A stretch of 64,000 bases of DNA, from assembly GCA_003868215.1 (NCBI GenBank), contig QWDQ01000024.1:248001-312000 (forward strand), read 5' to 3'. This document shows positions 1 to 11,078 of this stretch, piece by piece (position 1 is the stretch's first letter; every line of letters begins with the position of its first letter). The translations under genes were made by a program, and so were the position numbers. The notes under the pieces were generated by a model. The model was not told where the DNA came from, did no database searches, and saw only the letters and a list, made by a program, of their open reading frames with translations. Source of the DNA: Pseudophaeomoniella oleicola. Its lineage: Eukaryota > Ascomycota > Eurotiomycetes > Phaeomoniellales > Phaeomoniellaceae.

Positions 1-1140
1 CAATCGTATTAGTCTGTGTCTGCTTACGCCCTTTGATCAAGGATGGAGTGTGGGAGGGAAAGGACGCCTTATTGGTATCAGTATCATGATCATGGTGTGT
101 AACTTGCTTAGTGGATGACGAGGATGATGATTACGATATTGAAGGATGAGTAAGGTAATTAAGGTAATATGAAAATAAGAGGAGAGGAAAGGTATGTAAT
201 GGTATTACCACACCGGAAGGGATGTGTTGATGCAAAAGATACCGAAAAGCGGTGAACAGGCGGTAATGTACGGAAATCCATCGCGTTCAAAATAACTTCA
301 AGCCCGAAAACGCTCTTCACTGGAGCTTTGTCACTTAACGGCATAGTCATGATGGACGAATGACAAACGAGAAAATTTTCACGCTCTACGCTTTCCAGTT
401 AATGGCAATGGATGAAATGGAAAGTGAGAACCCTGGTAATGAATGACAAAGAGAAATCAGAGAAATCAGAGAAATTGAGGACTTCGCGCGTACGACTGCT
501 GTTAGCGATTGGTTTGGATCCCACACGCCGTGCATGTCTCGCCTTTGCGTGCAACATGACTCCCCCAGACTACACCTTTGGCGGTTGTCGCTCCAACTCT
601 GCCTGGCGCTTCCTCCTCATCGTGCTCTATGGCTTTCCTACGCTATCCGATGACTGGATCACCTCAGCACGAAATTGTGGATTACTCGTGACCCTCACCG
701 TCTTCGGATTCTTGATCATTCTCGGTGGCTTGTTCCCTAACAGCAGGTCTTGTCGATATGTCTTGCTCGAATTTTTCTTGGGTGATTCAGCATCTCTTAG
801 GGGGATTGTCCATGGTATCAGCAAATATATAAAGGTAGGGAGATCTCTCTTGTGTGTTCCATCTCATTTGTCATTCATCAAGCAAAAGAGAGCAATTCAA
901 AAGCTCTATATTCCAGTGACATATCTATATCATTACCCCAGAAAGCATATCAACGTCCCTCTTCTATCCCTTTCCTTCCTGTCCCACACCATCCATCACA
1001 TTACATACGTCTAGTTGAGAGCATTGACTGCCGTTATACGTCTCTCATATACTACTCATCATCCAACTTCAGTACATATATCCAACTTGAAGGACTTACC
1101 CCATCATCGTCCCCGTCTCCACTCATCCTCCGCCATCAAG
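1..1140. other. 5' flank without a supported gene; promoter of the 135-aa gene
   Basis: No coding region is supported here. A 200-codon open frame over 412-1014 has no recognisable domain and overlaps the TATA element and presumed leader of the gene starting at 1141, so it is taken as chance. The last 300 bases are pyrimidine-rich (TCC/TCA), as is usual for fungal leaders. Confidence 0.5.
826..833 (+). promoter_or_regulatory. TATA box
   Basis: TATATAAA lies about 310 nt upstream of the ATG at 1141 and is followed by a TC-rich leader. This is the best core-promoter candidate for the small gene downstream; the long distance implies a leader of roughly 250 nt or a leader intron. Confidence 0.45.
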
Positions 1141-1548
1141 ATGACTGCTTATGGAGCTTACTATAACCTCACTGCCGGTGACCACATCTACGTCACCGAC
1201 CCTACCACCGGCATTGTGACCGACAATCCTCGTTTCTCCCACACGTCCTCTTCTATCTCCAACAAGCAATCCTCTTCCAGACTATCGCGTTTCCTAGACC
1301 AATTCAAGCCAATCGAAGACCCACTACCACCAACCCGAATCTACGAACCGGTCATGCGTCGTCCGTTGTTCGGAAGATCCAAGCCCGACAATTCAACCAC
1401 GTCGTTGGACAAGAAATTATGGGAAGCTGGGAAGGGTGTTGGCCAACAGCAACTGAAGAGGAGAGGAAGTGATGCCACCCTCGTGGAGGAAGACCAAGGA
1501 CTTCTGAAGGAGAAAGAAGGATACGAAGTCAGAGTGGAAAGGGTCTAA
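1141..1548 (+). CDS. Hypothetical protein, 135 aa, Ser/Pro-rich
   Basis: A single-exon frame of 135 residues. The ATG at 1141 is preceded by CATCAAG, an acceptable fungal context, and the frame upstream of it carries no ATG. The protein starts with a Tyr-rich segment (MTAYGAYYNL), has a Ser-rich stretch near residues 35-50, a central Pro/Arg segment with PLPPTRIYEPVMRRPLFGRS around 60-80, and a Lys/Glu-rich tail. There is no signal peptide, membrane segment or enzyme motif. I do not recognise a named family; its layout resembles short, probably stress-related proteins conserved among Pezizomycotina, but that is an impression. A TATA box about 310 nt upstream and clean codon structure support it being real. 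Confidence 0.6.
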   Translation: MTAYGAYYNLTAGDHIYVTDPTTGIVTDNPRFSHTSSSISNKQSSSRLSRFLDQFKPIEDPLPPTRIYEPVMRRPLFGRSKPDNSTTSLDKKLWEAGKGVGQQQLKRRGSDATLVEEDQGLLKEKEGYEVRVERV

Positions 1549-1810
1549 ACGCCCAAGTCATTACTCTGACTTCCGATTTCCTTCTCCTTCTCGAATAAAT
1601 ATGTCCCTGCTTCTTGACTTAACAACATCGCCTCATTACATTCCTTCTCCTTTTCGATATCCCTCGGCGTCACAATGGCTTTCAGTCGGTAACAACCCCA
1701 ATTCCAAAAGCACAGGGGAGAGGATGAAACGTCCAAGAACCTCACCTCGACGGTCTTCCTCCCTCCTCGACTTTGAAAAAGAGACACGAGCGTTTGATCT
1801 TATTATCTCC

Positions 1811-1870
1811 GACTCTCTCTCTCTCTCTCTCTCTCTCTTTACACACACACACACACACGCACGCACGCAC
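1811..1870. repeat. Compound microsatellite (CT)n(AC)n(GCAC)n
   Basis: About 13 CT units run into about 9 AC units and then GCAC repeats. It lies 270 nt past the stop of the small upstream gene. Short frames crossing it give only Leu-Ser and Thr-His repeats and are not genes. Confidence 0.9.
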
Positions 1871-2194
1871 ATTCCAACAAACCAATCAGCAAACCCACGA
1901 CTTCCAAACGACACGAACGACCTACGCGAACGACCTGCACGAACGATATTTCGTCTTAGTACCTACCCTATATAATTGCTCTTTCTTCTAAAAGTAATTC
2001 AAGTAATTTAATCAAATCAATTAAATCGAATCTACACTATCCACCTTTTTCCCGTCCTTGGTATATATCAAGTAAGGTAGAGAGAGTACATAGACTGAAG
2101 AGACCGAGATCTAGATGACGAACCATTCCTCACAAAACCCCACGAAGCTCAAAAAGCTAAGCAAGCAAGCAAGCAAGTAAGGAAAACATCACGC

Positions 2195-2215
2195 CTATTA
2201 TTATTATTATTATTA
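2195..2215. repeat. (ATT)n microsatellite
   Basis: Seven consecutive ATT units in the intergenic stretch downstream of the glutamine synthetase-like gene. Confidence 0.85.
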
Positions 2216-2530
2216 CCCATGAATATACATACCATTCCGGAATCGAAGTCAGTCGCCAACCACAACAAGAGAGGAGGAAACAGCAAAAGCAATTGTTCTT
2301 GTCTAGCTATGTTTACCTGAACCTGAACCTGAACCTACTAATACCTAGCTACCTACCTATGATAGAAACAAACAAACAAGACAGAGGAGACAGATACTAG
2401 ATAGACATGCTCGGTCCCGAACAAAAATTCAGAAAAGGAATAATGACTCTTTCATCTCAATCATTTCATACAAGTGAACAGCTCTTCGTTCTTGGGTTGG
2501 GATGGGGGGTATAGTATAGAAAAGAATATT

Positions 2531-4124
2531 TTATACTGTTTCGATATATCGTCGCATCTCCCTATCAGAGCAAGTCAGCAAATCATTCATGAAGAAGCAT
2601 CATTCCGGAAAATTGGGGGGCAGGCGGTGGTTCTTACCAATCCGTGACGGCTTCATCCCATAACCTGCATTCATGTTCTCTCGTGCCACCATAATGTTCG
2701 ACGAACTCGTCACCAAATACTTCCCTGGCTACACTTCCTGGGCGCATGAATCGGGCAGTTGACTCTTTCAGGCTCTTGGACAGCCGCTCGCCTTGATCGC
2801 TCTCACCACCGACATCTTCGCCTTTTCCTAGCGGTGGTAATTTCAATTCGAGTTTCTTTTCGACTCCTCGCCATCCGAGACCGACAATGGCGGCAAGGAC
2901 AAGGAACGGGTTCGCATCAGCTCCAGCAACACGGACTTCGAACCTTGTCGCTTTCGCGGATGCTGTGGGTGGTGCGATCAACCGGATAGATGCTGCTCGA
3001 TGTTCGAGGCCCCAAGACACCGTGACTGGCGCCCAGAAATTTTCAACGAGCCTCTTATATGAGTTTATAGTCGGAGCAACGATCGGCATCACATCTGCTA
3101 AACCGTCAATGAGACCTGCCAGGAAATGTCGACCTAGGTCCGACAAGTTCTCAACATCTTTGAACGGTGGATTCGGATCTTTCTCCCCTCGATAAAAGAG
3201 ATTCTTGCCCGATTTGTCGACAATCGAACAGTGAACATGACCGGAATTACCGGGTAATCCCTGACGTGGTTTGGCCATGAAGCATGGCGTGATCCCATGC
3301 TTGGTTGCAATAGACTTAACGACATATTTGAATAGACTTGCTCGATCTGCCATTTCCTTCACTTCTTGAAACTCAAGTGCTGCCTCATATACTCCAGGAC
3401 CACTTTCTGTATGCCAACCTTCAATGTTGCATTTGAACTGTTCACACGTATTGAAGATATCGTAGTAGTATTCTTGATTGTGTACAGGTCGGGTAAGACT
3501 GTACCCGAACATGCCTTCCGTCAGAGGAGGAAGCGCCTCGACTGGGTTCTCTTTCAGGAACCTTGCAGTCGAGGAAGAATTTCGCTGTGAGGAGTCGGGA
3601 TCTTGAGGTGCTCTGAATTGAAAGAACTCATACTCGGCTGTTCATCGTCAGTCGTTGGAAAATGGTTAACGTGGAACACATTACTTGCCTCCAGCCATCG
3701 ATCCATACCCAGCTTTCTCAACCCTATCGACCATCGTCTTCAATAATCCTCGGGGATCTGCGCTGACCGGTTTACCAGAGTCGGGGTCGAAAAAGCTGAC
3801 AAGGAAAAAGGGGACGTTGTCCTCCCACGGTATCCGTCTGAAGGAGGTCAAGTCTGGTACTGCGACAAGATCTTTGTATCCATTCTCTTTATTGCTTATC
3901 TTAAGTTCTCGATAGTAGGTCGTGTCGTGCATATCCCAGCCAAAGACCACCGAACAAAACCCAAAGCCATCTTTCGCTATTGACAAGAACTTCTTTTTGG
4001 CCATGAGCTTCCCTCGTAGAATTCCGTCGACATCAACCCCGGCCACTTTGACCTTCGTATCATTTTTCAGCACTTGAACTAAATTGTCAAGTGTGACAAC
4101 GTTCTCTTTCGAGGCCTCGCCCAT
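2531..4124 (-). CDS. Glutamine synthetase-like enzyme (GS type I fold), 488 aa
   Basis: Exons on the minus strand are 4124-3689, 3637-2638 and 2561-2531. The frame closes over both introns to give 488 residues, the usual length for fungal GS-I-like enzymes. Intron 1 (51 nt) is a GC-AG intron with donor GCAAGT; only that junction restores the conserved AGAEYEFF strand. Intron 2 (76 nt, GTAAGA...TAG) replaces a premature stop by the family-typical tail AVTDWEMRRYIETV. Catalytic-core motifs are present: the GAEYEFF and ESGPGVYEAAL glutamates, NSGHVHCS, and an Arg-rich RLIAPP...RFEVR region. GS-I enzymes join ammonia or amines to glutamate using ATP. The main nitrogen-assimilating fungal GS is the shorter type II form, so this one more likely gamma-glutamylates an amine or polyamine (inference). 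It is divergent from an SDR gene, with several GATA motifs between them. Confidence 0.9.
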
Positions 4125-5299
4125 TGTTTACGAATCGAAGCTAAGTGTTGTGATTGAAAGCCAGGCGATAAGACTTGCGGTCGGAGAGGGTCGACTGCGC
4201 AGCGCAGTTGCTAAAGGGCGCAGGTCGGTAGCCGTGTATCGCAATCATTCGCAACGGTATGGACTTGCGAGGTTTCGTGCAAGTTGAAAAGCTACGGCAG
4301 ATCGATAACTGATGCAGGATTGTTAAGAAGACGAAATGTGAACAAGGTCAGGTCAATGGTCGTGATATTGCCGATTCTTCGAAGCCAAGGTCGGTCAAGA
4401 TAAGCGAAGTCTCGGTGAGTATTAAAGCGTCTCGACCTGCAGCTCTTGGGACGATAGAGCTTCCTACGATCTCAAGCCTCTTGTACGTAAACTAAGCCGA
4501 TTTGAGGTGGACGTGAAGCGATGAGATCTCCTACGTCAGTCTGCTTCTACTATGTATTATTTGGTAGTAGGACTTATCCGCAGAGGGGCGACTCTCACTA
4601 GAAACCGACCGACACAACGGCATTCGATTGGTGACTATACCTTACATACATACCTAAGTAGGTAGGTATCTAGGTACTAATTATAAGCCTTCCGAAAATA
4701 AGAACATACCAGTGTACTATATGTTGTACAGTATTGCTGCTTGTTGGCGTCAATGCATATAGGTACTCGGTACTCGGTATGTACTAGGTATGCTACCGGT
4801 ACAGTATGCATTGAAACCTACACGATGTTGTACCTCAAAGGACAGCCTTGATCCCTGCTTATCAGTGACAAGAGCCAAAAAAAAAAACAGTATTGAAAGA
4901 TTGTTCAAAGGATGAAGCTTTCAGTCCAATTCAATTCGGTAAGAACGAACGATACAGTACAAAGAACAATCGAATTGAAGCTTGATGTGGATCTATCGTT
5001 CATCAGTGGACAGTATTGAGTATCGCTGGTAAGGTAATACCGAATCGTAGTAAATTATTATTATATCATTCGGGCAGATTAGATAACAGTATCACCATCA
5101 GCCAACCCACTTCCTCCCGAGTTCAAACCCGATTCCTACCTTGCTCCAGTCAACCGTCTCTATACACACTCGATTCCTCCAATCTACCCTTCCTGCAGCA
5201 GACCGTCGACCACTTTGAATATTGGCCCGTCTGCGTCGTGCACATCTCACACCGTATCAATTTGCGTTGAACCCCACCATAGCTATAGCTATCGCGAAT
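4125..5299. other. Divergent promoter region with GATA motifs
   Basis: This is the shared upstream region of the GS-like gene (minus) and the SDR gene (plus). No coding sequence is seen. It has four GATAAG/CTTATC hexamers, TAGGTA/GGTACC-type short repeats (4640-4800) and an A-run at 4876-4887. Confidence 0.6.
4167..4863. promoter_or_regulatory. Four GATAAG/CTTATC motifs (candidate AreA/NIT2 sites)
   Basis: GATAAG occurs at 4167-4172 and 4399-4404, and CTTATC at 4573-4578 and 4858-4863. By base composition alone fewer than one would be expected in about 1.2 kb. GATA-family activators of the AreA/NIT2 type bind such hexamers in nitrogen-regulated promoters. That fits the neighbouring GS-like gene, but binding is inferred only. 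Confidence 0.45.
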
Positions 5300-6199
5300 A
5301 TGGCAGAAACACCTAAAGGACGTCTCGCGGGCAAGAACGCCATCATCACTGGAGCTGCGGGGTAAATTTGCGCGCGCATGAAGTTCGCAATCGTTGGCTG
5401 ATGGCAGAAACTTTGCAGTGGTATCGGTCTCGAGACATCCATCCTTTTCGCCCGTGAAGGCGCCTCTGTCCTCATGACCGACATATCCGAGCCGGCTCTC
5501 GAGAAGGCCGTCGCGAAGGTCAAAGAGTTGATCCCAACGGCCCCACGCTTGGAGGTTGTCAAATGCGATGTCTCAAAAGAGGCTGATGTGGCCGCAGCCG
5601 TAGCGAAGGTCGATGCATGGGGTGGTGTGGATATCATGTTCAACAATGCGGGTATCATGCATGGAGATGACGCCGATGCTGTCGACACACCAGAGAAGAT
5701 CTGGGACTTGACACAAGCGATCAATGTCAAGGGAGTGTGGTTTGGAAGCAAGCACGCCGTCCTCAGTATGCGGAAGTATGGCAAGAAGAAGGGTAGCATC
5801 ATCAACACCGCCAGCTTCGTGGCAGTCATGGGAGCCGCGACCCCGCAACTAGCATATACCGCAAGTAAAGGCGCCGTACTAGCTCTGACCAGGGAATTGG
5901 CTATGGTACATGCCAGAGAAGGTTTCAGATTCAACTCCCTCTGCCCAGGGCCATTGAACACCCCACTGTTGCAAGAGTGGTTGGGCGATGATCAGGCAAA
6001 GAGATATCGCCGGGAGGTCCACTTCCCATCCGGTCGTTTCGGCGAGGCGATCGAGCAAGCACATGCGGTCGTGTTCTTGGCTAGCGATGAGAGCAGTTTT
6101 GTCAACGGCACCGACTTCCTTGTCGACGGAGGGCTGTCCAAGGCGTACGTCACCGCTGAAGGGCCGGCTCCAGCGGCACCGCAAAATCTTGCTCGATGA
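5300..6199 (+). CDS. Short-chain dehydrogenase/reductase (SDR), 280 aa
   Basis: Exons are 5300-5361 and 5419-6199. The 57-nt intron (GTAAAT...GCAG) falls inside the glycine-rich loop and its removal restores TGAAGGIG (residues 17-24), the classical SDR cofactor motif. Asp42, at the end of the second beta strand, favours NAD(H) over NADP(H). The NNAG motif and the catalytic Tyr167-x3-Lys171 (YTASK) are present, as is the C-terminal DGG loop. Length is typical for a classical SDR. The substrate cannot be told from sequence. It shares its promoter region with the GS-like gene, so joint nitrogen control is possible. Confidence 0.9.
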
Positions 6200-6689
6200 T
6201 CATTAGATCGAGTGGATAGTGCAGTGCACTTCATTTCTCCGTTACGATGGTTTACACATGCGGCGTCCAGACGTTGAGACTACACGGGACAGAGGCGAAG
6301 GGATTAGGGTATTCTCTTAATTGCTCTAGCTCTGCATCACAAGACAATGCGGATATGCGGAGAGTCCGTTAAAGACAGGTATACCATTCGTGTTCTCCAT
6401 AGAAAAGCAAGGCGCATACGCAAATAGAGTATAACATCGGTTTTGATAGCTGAAGAGAGAATATTCCGCTGACGTTTGCCATTACCCGATTCGAGCCAGT
6501 CCGTAAACACCGTGTCAATTTCAGTCAGAACTGAACAGCTCGCTCTTCTAGCCCCTTTCGTTACCACCACTATACCAGAGCAAAGTGTCGCGATACATAA
6601 TGCTCGGAATAGTCGTCAATAGAAATCGAACTTTGAATCAGACGCGGAAGTCTGTAGTCCGCCGTGGGTGCAGACCAGACTCGGAAGAT
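6200..6689. other. Intergenic between convergent genes
   Basis: This holds the 3' flanks of the SDR gene and the DUF3237 gene. I see no gene or notable repeat. Confidence 0.6.
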
Positions 6690-8089
6690 CTAGGTGATCC
6701 TATACGCGTCGTAGATGACTAGAAACTTGTAAGAACGCGAAACTAGTCTGCTTACAGGGATAGTAATTCTTACCTTCACCTCCTCGGCGACAACCACTAC
6801 CAACCCAAATGCAAGTGTTCACGAATCCATACCGTTCATCACCAGTCTCAAGCTGGATGGTTAGACGGAATTTGTAGGTACTTGGATTCACGGTGTCTGC
6901 TGTAGCGGGGTTCTCAAGCTTCTCCAAGACATCCTTAGCCCCAGTACGCCATCCGTTGGTCTTGACTTGAAGAAATGCGGGAGGCTCATCAGTTGTCTGC
7001 AAGAGATAAGTGGTCTCCAGTTTGGTAGCACCATCTTTCACAACGGTCTGTGCATCTTGGCCTCCAGGCTAGATAAAAGTCAGTAAAAGCGATAGGGGAA
7101 GAAACAAATCTACTCACAATGACTATGCCTTTTCCCCATCTGCCAGCCCATTGTCCCCCAACGAAGCTTACCCACCGCTTCTGCCCAAACATGGTAGAAC
7201 CAAGGTTCATAGCCGGATTCAATTTGACGCTCATGCGGAAATCCAGTTCAAGGGTTGGCTGAGGGATTTGCAGCGAGCGAGCAACATCGCCCTCCGGAAA
7301 AGTGTGAAGGAGATTATTGGCAGGTATTGAATCTTTCATAACATTGAGATATGTAGGGCACTCGAGAAGATGTTGTCGTTGACGACTCGTGTTCTTGGCT
7401 CTGATCTGGTTACAATAAATGCATTGGACCGAGAGACATTTGTCTTCCTCTTTGGCACGAAACTCGACGAAAGCAGCATGCACATCGTCCAGCGGAGGTG
7501 CCGGAAGGTTTGAATTGGGTGTGCTTTTTGTTTTCGGAGTCTTTGGTGCAGTGCTCGCGCGCTGTGCTTGTGGTGTTGTGGCTGATGGACCCGCTGCAGA
7601 TGACTGGCCTGTCAGAGACGGTCGGTTTGTGATGTTTGGCAATGGCGTCGAATGAGGACCAACACCGTTGACGCCATTCACGCTATTCACGGTCAGGCTC
7701 AGAGGTCCATTGCTACCTGGAAGGGCGGATTGACCCGGGCCTGTCGGTGTGCCGTAGGTATTTGATGCAGGAAGGCTAGTCGGTGCATTCTGAGGTGGTT
7801 GGGGAGCGTTCGGATGGCCACGAAGGCCAGGGCACTCCAGGAGATGTTGCTTCTGACGCGAAGTGTTCTTTGCGCGAATTTGTTGACAATAGATACACTG
7901 TACTGACAAGCACTGATGGAAACGCGCAGAGTGAGCGAATGTTGACAATCACGCGGCGATGTAATACGAACCTTGTCATCTTCCTTCGCCCTGAACTCTG
8001 CGACGTGATTAGCACAAGATGGGAGGGTGGTGTAGAGATTTCATACCGACGAAGGCCTGGTGGACGTCTTGATCGACTGTTCTGCCCAT
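6690..8089 (-). CDS. DUF3237 protein with two N-terminal C2HC zinc fingers, 395 aa
   Basis: Exons on the minus strand are 8089-8047, 7997-7972, 7912-7118, 7068-6774 and 6718-6690; all four introns are 49-59 nt and the frame closes at 395 residues. The protein has two near-identical modules of about 45 residues, each DVHxAFVEFRAKE followed by a CIYC-x13-HLLEC finger, at residues about 8-52 and again in the middle, joined by a Pro/Ser/Thr/Asn-rich linker. The C-terminal third matches DUF3237 (TLELDFRMSVKLNPAM, then LQTTDEPPAFLQVKTNG, LETGDERYGFVN, and VIYDAYRIT at the end). DUF3237 is a beta-barrel-type domain of unknown function. The fingers resemble BED or C2HC nucleic-acid-binding fingers, so a DNA-binding or tethering role is possible. 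I know of no described function for this architecture. Confidence 0.85.
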
Positions 8090-9365
8090 GACTGGCGATG
8101 ATAGTTTCGAGTCCAGATTGATGGTCAATACGTGTTCTGCTGTTACGCGTAAATGTCTGTATTTCAAGGAGGAAGTGGACGATGAGAGATAGTGGTTTTT
8201 GCCTTGCGTCTTAGCTTGTAAGCAGCCTTGGCGTTTCCAAAAATGTATTGGTGAGGGGTAATTTTAGCCACGACCTTGGATTTTACCCATCGCGCAATAT
8301 CAAATTCACCCAAACAAAAATACTGTACCACTGACGACCACTTTTCTGTATCTATTTCTCTCCTTGAATAAAAGACCCCCCACTTTGATGGTCGTATGAT
8401 ATACAAACCTGGCCATGAAAAAGAAGATATAAGAGAGATGATTACTTGAAAAGAGGCTCGAGCTTCTAACGTACTGATAGATGCTCTTTTACCCCCTGGG
8501 AAGGACCATGGTGACTAGTCTCACCCGCTGACTGGTTGACAAAATTGCCGGAACAGCGCAGATTCATGAAGGATTGTTTACTTTCCGGTTACAGTTACAA
8601 CTTCAGGTACCTGGGTACCTTAGGTATCTAGGTATTCTGTCAAGGTTCGAAACCTGCTCTTGCAGACTTGTACCGTATAAATACAATTTGCTAATCGCTG
8701 ACTGGTCAATTCTTCGGACAACCAGGTATTTACTACCGTTCAGGGCCTGTCGATGCTCTTGATCTAGTGTACATGGACAAGAGTGATGGGACACAGTCTT
8801 TGTAAGGCGATATCGATGTTTGCTGGAGCTGCTGCTGGAGTGTTATAGCACTAGGATAGAATACCATCTGATACCATAGGACGGAACTCTAGATAACATG
8901 TTGATCAACATATCCATTATCTGCTGTCGTCAGTAATTATTTTGTAATCTGATACTGCAATCTTCTTCAATGCCAGCAATCCCTGGCACTGCGTCTCGAA
9001 CGATGAGATTCAGGATACAATGCAACTAGGTCTCAGTGCATGTCTGAAAGAATGCTAATGATCGGTTGATAGCATGGCGGTTGAGTCTCATCTAAATGGG
9101 TGTATTTCGGAATTGCTATGGATTCAAGTGGGAGTGGTCAACACAAGAGAGGTGCAGCAAATATGTAGTCTGTCTTAACTTCACAACTAGATGGATATGA
9201 TGATTAACCCGAAAGATCTTGCGTGGTGTCGGTATGATTGTGCTGGTAACGTTACTGCCTGGTATCAAACTGATATTGCGTGTGATTAAATTCCATGCGG
9301 CAGACTACGGACCATTTCATTCTACAACTTTTATCTATGGCACTATCTCCTGACTTGACCATCGC
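8090..9365. other. Intergenic, no supported gene
   Basis: The DUF3237 gene and TRM44 diverge from here. Only short chance frames are present. A GGTTCGAAACC string near 8644 resembles a tRNA B box but has no A box or stem. Confidence 0.6.
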
Positions 9366-11078
9366 ATGCATAATAATATGGTCAGCTCACAGGTAGCAAC
9401 CTTCACTGAGTCTGAATTTGCATCAGATAAATGGCAGTGGAAGACTGCTACGGATTATCTGGGGGTAGCTGATTTTCCTGTCCAGCAATTTCTCTCTGTT
9501 GCCGATTTTCTTCTCACGAACCCCAACCATCTTTCTTCTCATTTGTTCCGCGCAGACATTCTCTACGACAGTAGCTCACTTCTTGAGACTCCAATTCAGA
9601 AGGAAAGACAGTGTTTCTTGAGGGGATCATCTAGCGACGATGTCCAATCGTACATACCCAATGCTGAGCATCTTCCTCTGCCTGCAAATCCTCTTCCGAG
9701 GTTCTCACAGGAACGGTCAGTCGTTAGACGTCTGATCCCTCGCAAGCCACAAGTGGACAAACCTCTAGATCAGACATGCCACTTCTATTCAGCGCAACAT
9801 GAGCCGGGGTGTCGGGTCCTGATGTATCTGCCTCATGTGGCAACTGTGAATGAGCTTCCCTTTTATCACCCTCCTGTTCAAGGGTTTGCATACCTATTTC
9901 GCTCAGCGAACGGTTGTGATGGAGCTGGGTCCTTGTCGGTTCATGTCCTCCCGTTCGAAGGGCAGGATTTAGATCGTTTGCCAGAGCGAATCTGTCGCAT
10001 GTTTGCGTCTACGCTTACTACCTTCATCAGGCTCGCTCGCCAACGGCCGGAACAGCGAAACACTGTATGGCGACCGCCAAGAGATAACGTCGTCCCTCAA
10101 CATGTTGTACAAAACACATATACACGTCTGAAAGAGGCATATGCTGCAGATCTGATCAAGGGATGGGTTGAGAAGACTGAGCCCTCGAAACATGTTTTCG
10201 AAGATCTTTCCATCGCCGCTTTCCTGATCGAGCTGTGGCGGCAGATGTATGGTACTAGACCAAGCTGCGAAGGCCGCTCAACAAGCGCAACCTTTCCTGG
10301 TTTTGTTGACATCGCATGTGGCAACGGTGTCCTTGTCTACATCTTGATGCAAGAGGGGTATCAAGGATGGGGCTTTGATGCTAGACGGAGAAGGACATGG
10401 TCGACATTCCCGTTCCAGGTGCAAGACTGCCTGAAAGAAACGATATGTATTCCCAAGCCCTTCCAGGAAGCCCAGCCAGGTTGCGACAGCCACATTGATG
10501 TCCATGATGGCCTCTTCCCAAAAGACACTTTCATTATCTCTAATCACGCTGATGAGCTAACGCCATGGACACCCCTCATTGCAGTACTTTCAGACCCAGC
10601 GACCCCACTCCCCTTCTTAGCGATCCCTTGTTGTTCACATGCTCTAGACGGTCTTAGATATCGTTACAAAGCCAAACGACATGGAAATGCAACCAGTGCG
10701 AACGAAGCTATAGAATCTGATGACCAGCCTGCATCGGGGGATCTACGGAAAATGCGCGAAGCCAAGAAACAACAGAGTCCAGCGGACCCTTCCGCTTCGA
10801 CTTATTCCTCATTGACCATGTACGTCTCGGAGCTGGCGGAGGAAGTCGGTTATGACATCCAGCAGACACTATTGCGCATCCCGAGCACGCGTAACATTGG
10901 CATACTTGGTCGTAGACTGCCCAATGCTGGAGTCGACAAGCTGTCCGAACGGGTCTACGACATCGTGTCTCGCGAGTGTGAGCTCCGTGGAGGGATCGAC
11001 GGAGCAGCCTTGACATGGGTGACTCGGGCTAAGGAGTTGAACGCTGGTAAAAGCAATGCGATACAGCATGGTCAGTGA
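9366..11078 (+). CDS. TRM44: tRNA (uracil-O2-)-methyltransferase Trm44, 570 aa
   Basis: A single exon. The S-adenosylmethionine-binding core reads VDIACGNGVLVYIL around residues 314-327, followed by EGYQGWGFDARRRRTW, which is diagnostic of Trm44. Further family blocks follow: IISNHADELTPWTPLIA, PFLAIPCCSHALDG, and near the end YVSELAEEVGY with a NIGILGRR segment. In yeast Trm44 makes 2'-O-methyluridine at position 44 of serine tRNA in the cytosol. The length suits the family. The first ATG at 9366 is used; a second at 9378 is an equally good start and changes only four residues. Confidence 0.93.
   Translation: MHNNMVSSQVATFTESEFASDKWQWKTATDYLGVADFPVQQFLSVADFLLTNPNHLSSHLFRADILYDSSSLLETPIQKERQCFLRGSSSDDVQSYIPNAEHLPLPANPLPRFSQERSVVRRLIPRKPQVDKPLDQTCHFYSAQHEPGCRVLMYLPHVATVNELPFYHPPVQGFAYLFRSANGCDGAGSLSVHVLPFEGQDLDRLPERICRMFASTLTTFIRLARQRPEQRNTVWRPPRDNVVPQHVVQNTYTRLKEAYAADLIKGWVEKTEPSKHVFEDLSIAAFLIELWRQMYGTRPSCEGRSTSATFPGFVDIACGNGVLVYILMQEGYQGWGFDARRRRTWSTFPFQVQDCLKETICIPKPFQEAQPGCDSHIDVHDGLFPKDTFIISNHADELTPWTPLIAVLSDPATPLPFLAIPCCSHALDGLRYRYKAKRHGNATSANEAIESDDQPASGDLRKMREAKKQQSPADPSASTYSSLTMYVSELAEEVGYDIQQTLLRIPSTRNIGILGRRLPNAGVDKLSERVYDIVSRECELRGGIDGAALTWVTRAKELNAGKSNAIQHGQ

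Larger units (their letters stand above)
1549..2530. other. Intergenic, rich in microsatellites
   Basis: This gap lies between two convergent 3' ends and holds no supported gene. It contains a CT/AC microsatellite (1811-1870), GCAA repeats (about 2158-2177), an ATT run (2195-2215) and short ACCTGA repeats near 2317-2337. Confidence 0.6.

Noticed and set aside
412-1014. 200-codon open frame upstream of the first gene
   Set aside because: No domain or conserved pattern; it spans the TATA box and leader of the gene at 1141.
8641-8656. GGTTCGAAACC resembling a tRNA B box
   Set aside because: No A box at a suitable distance and no acceptor or anticodon stems can be folded around it.
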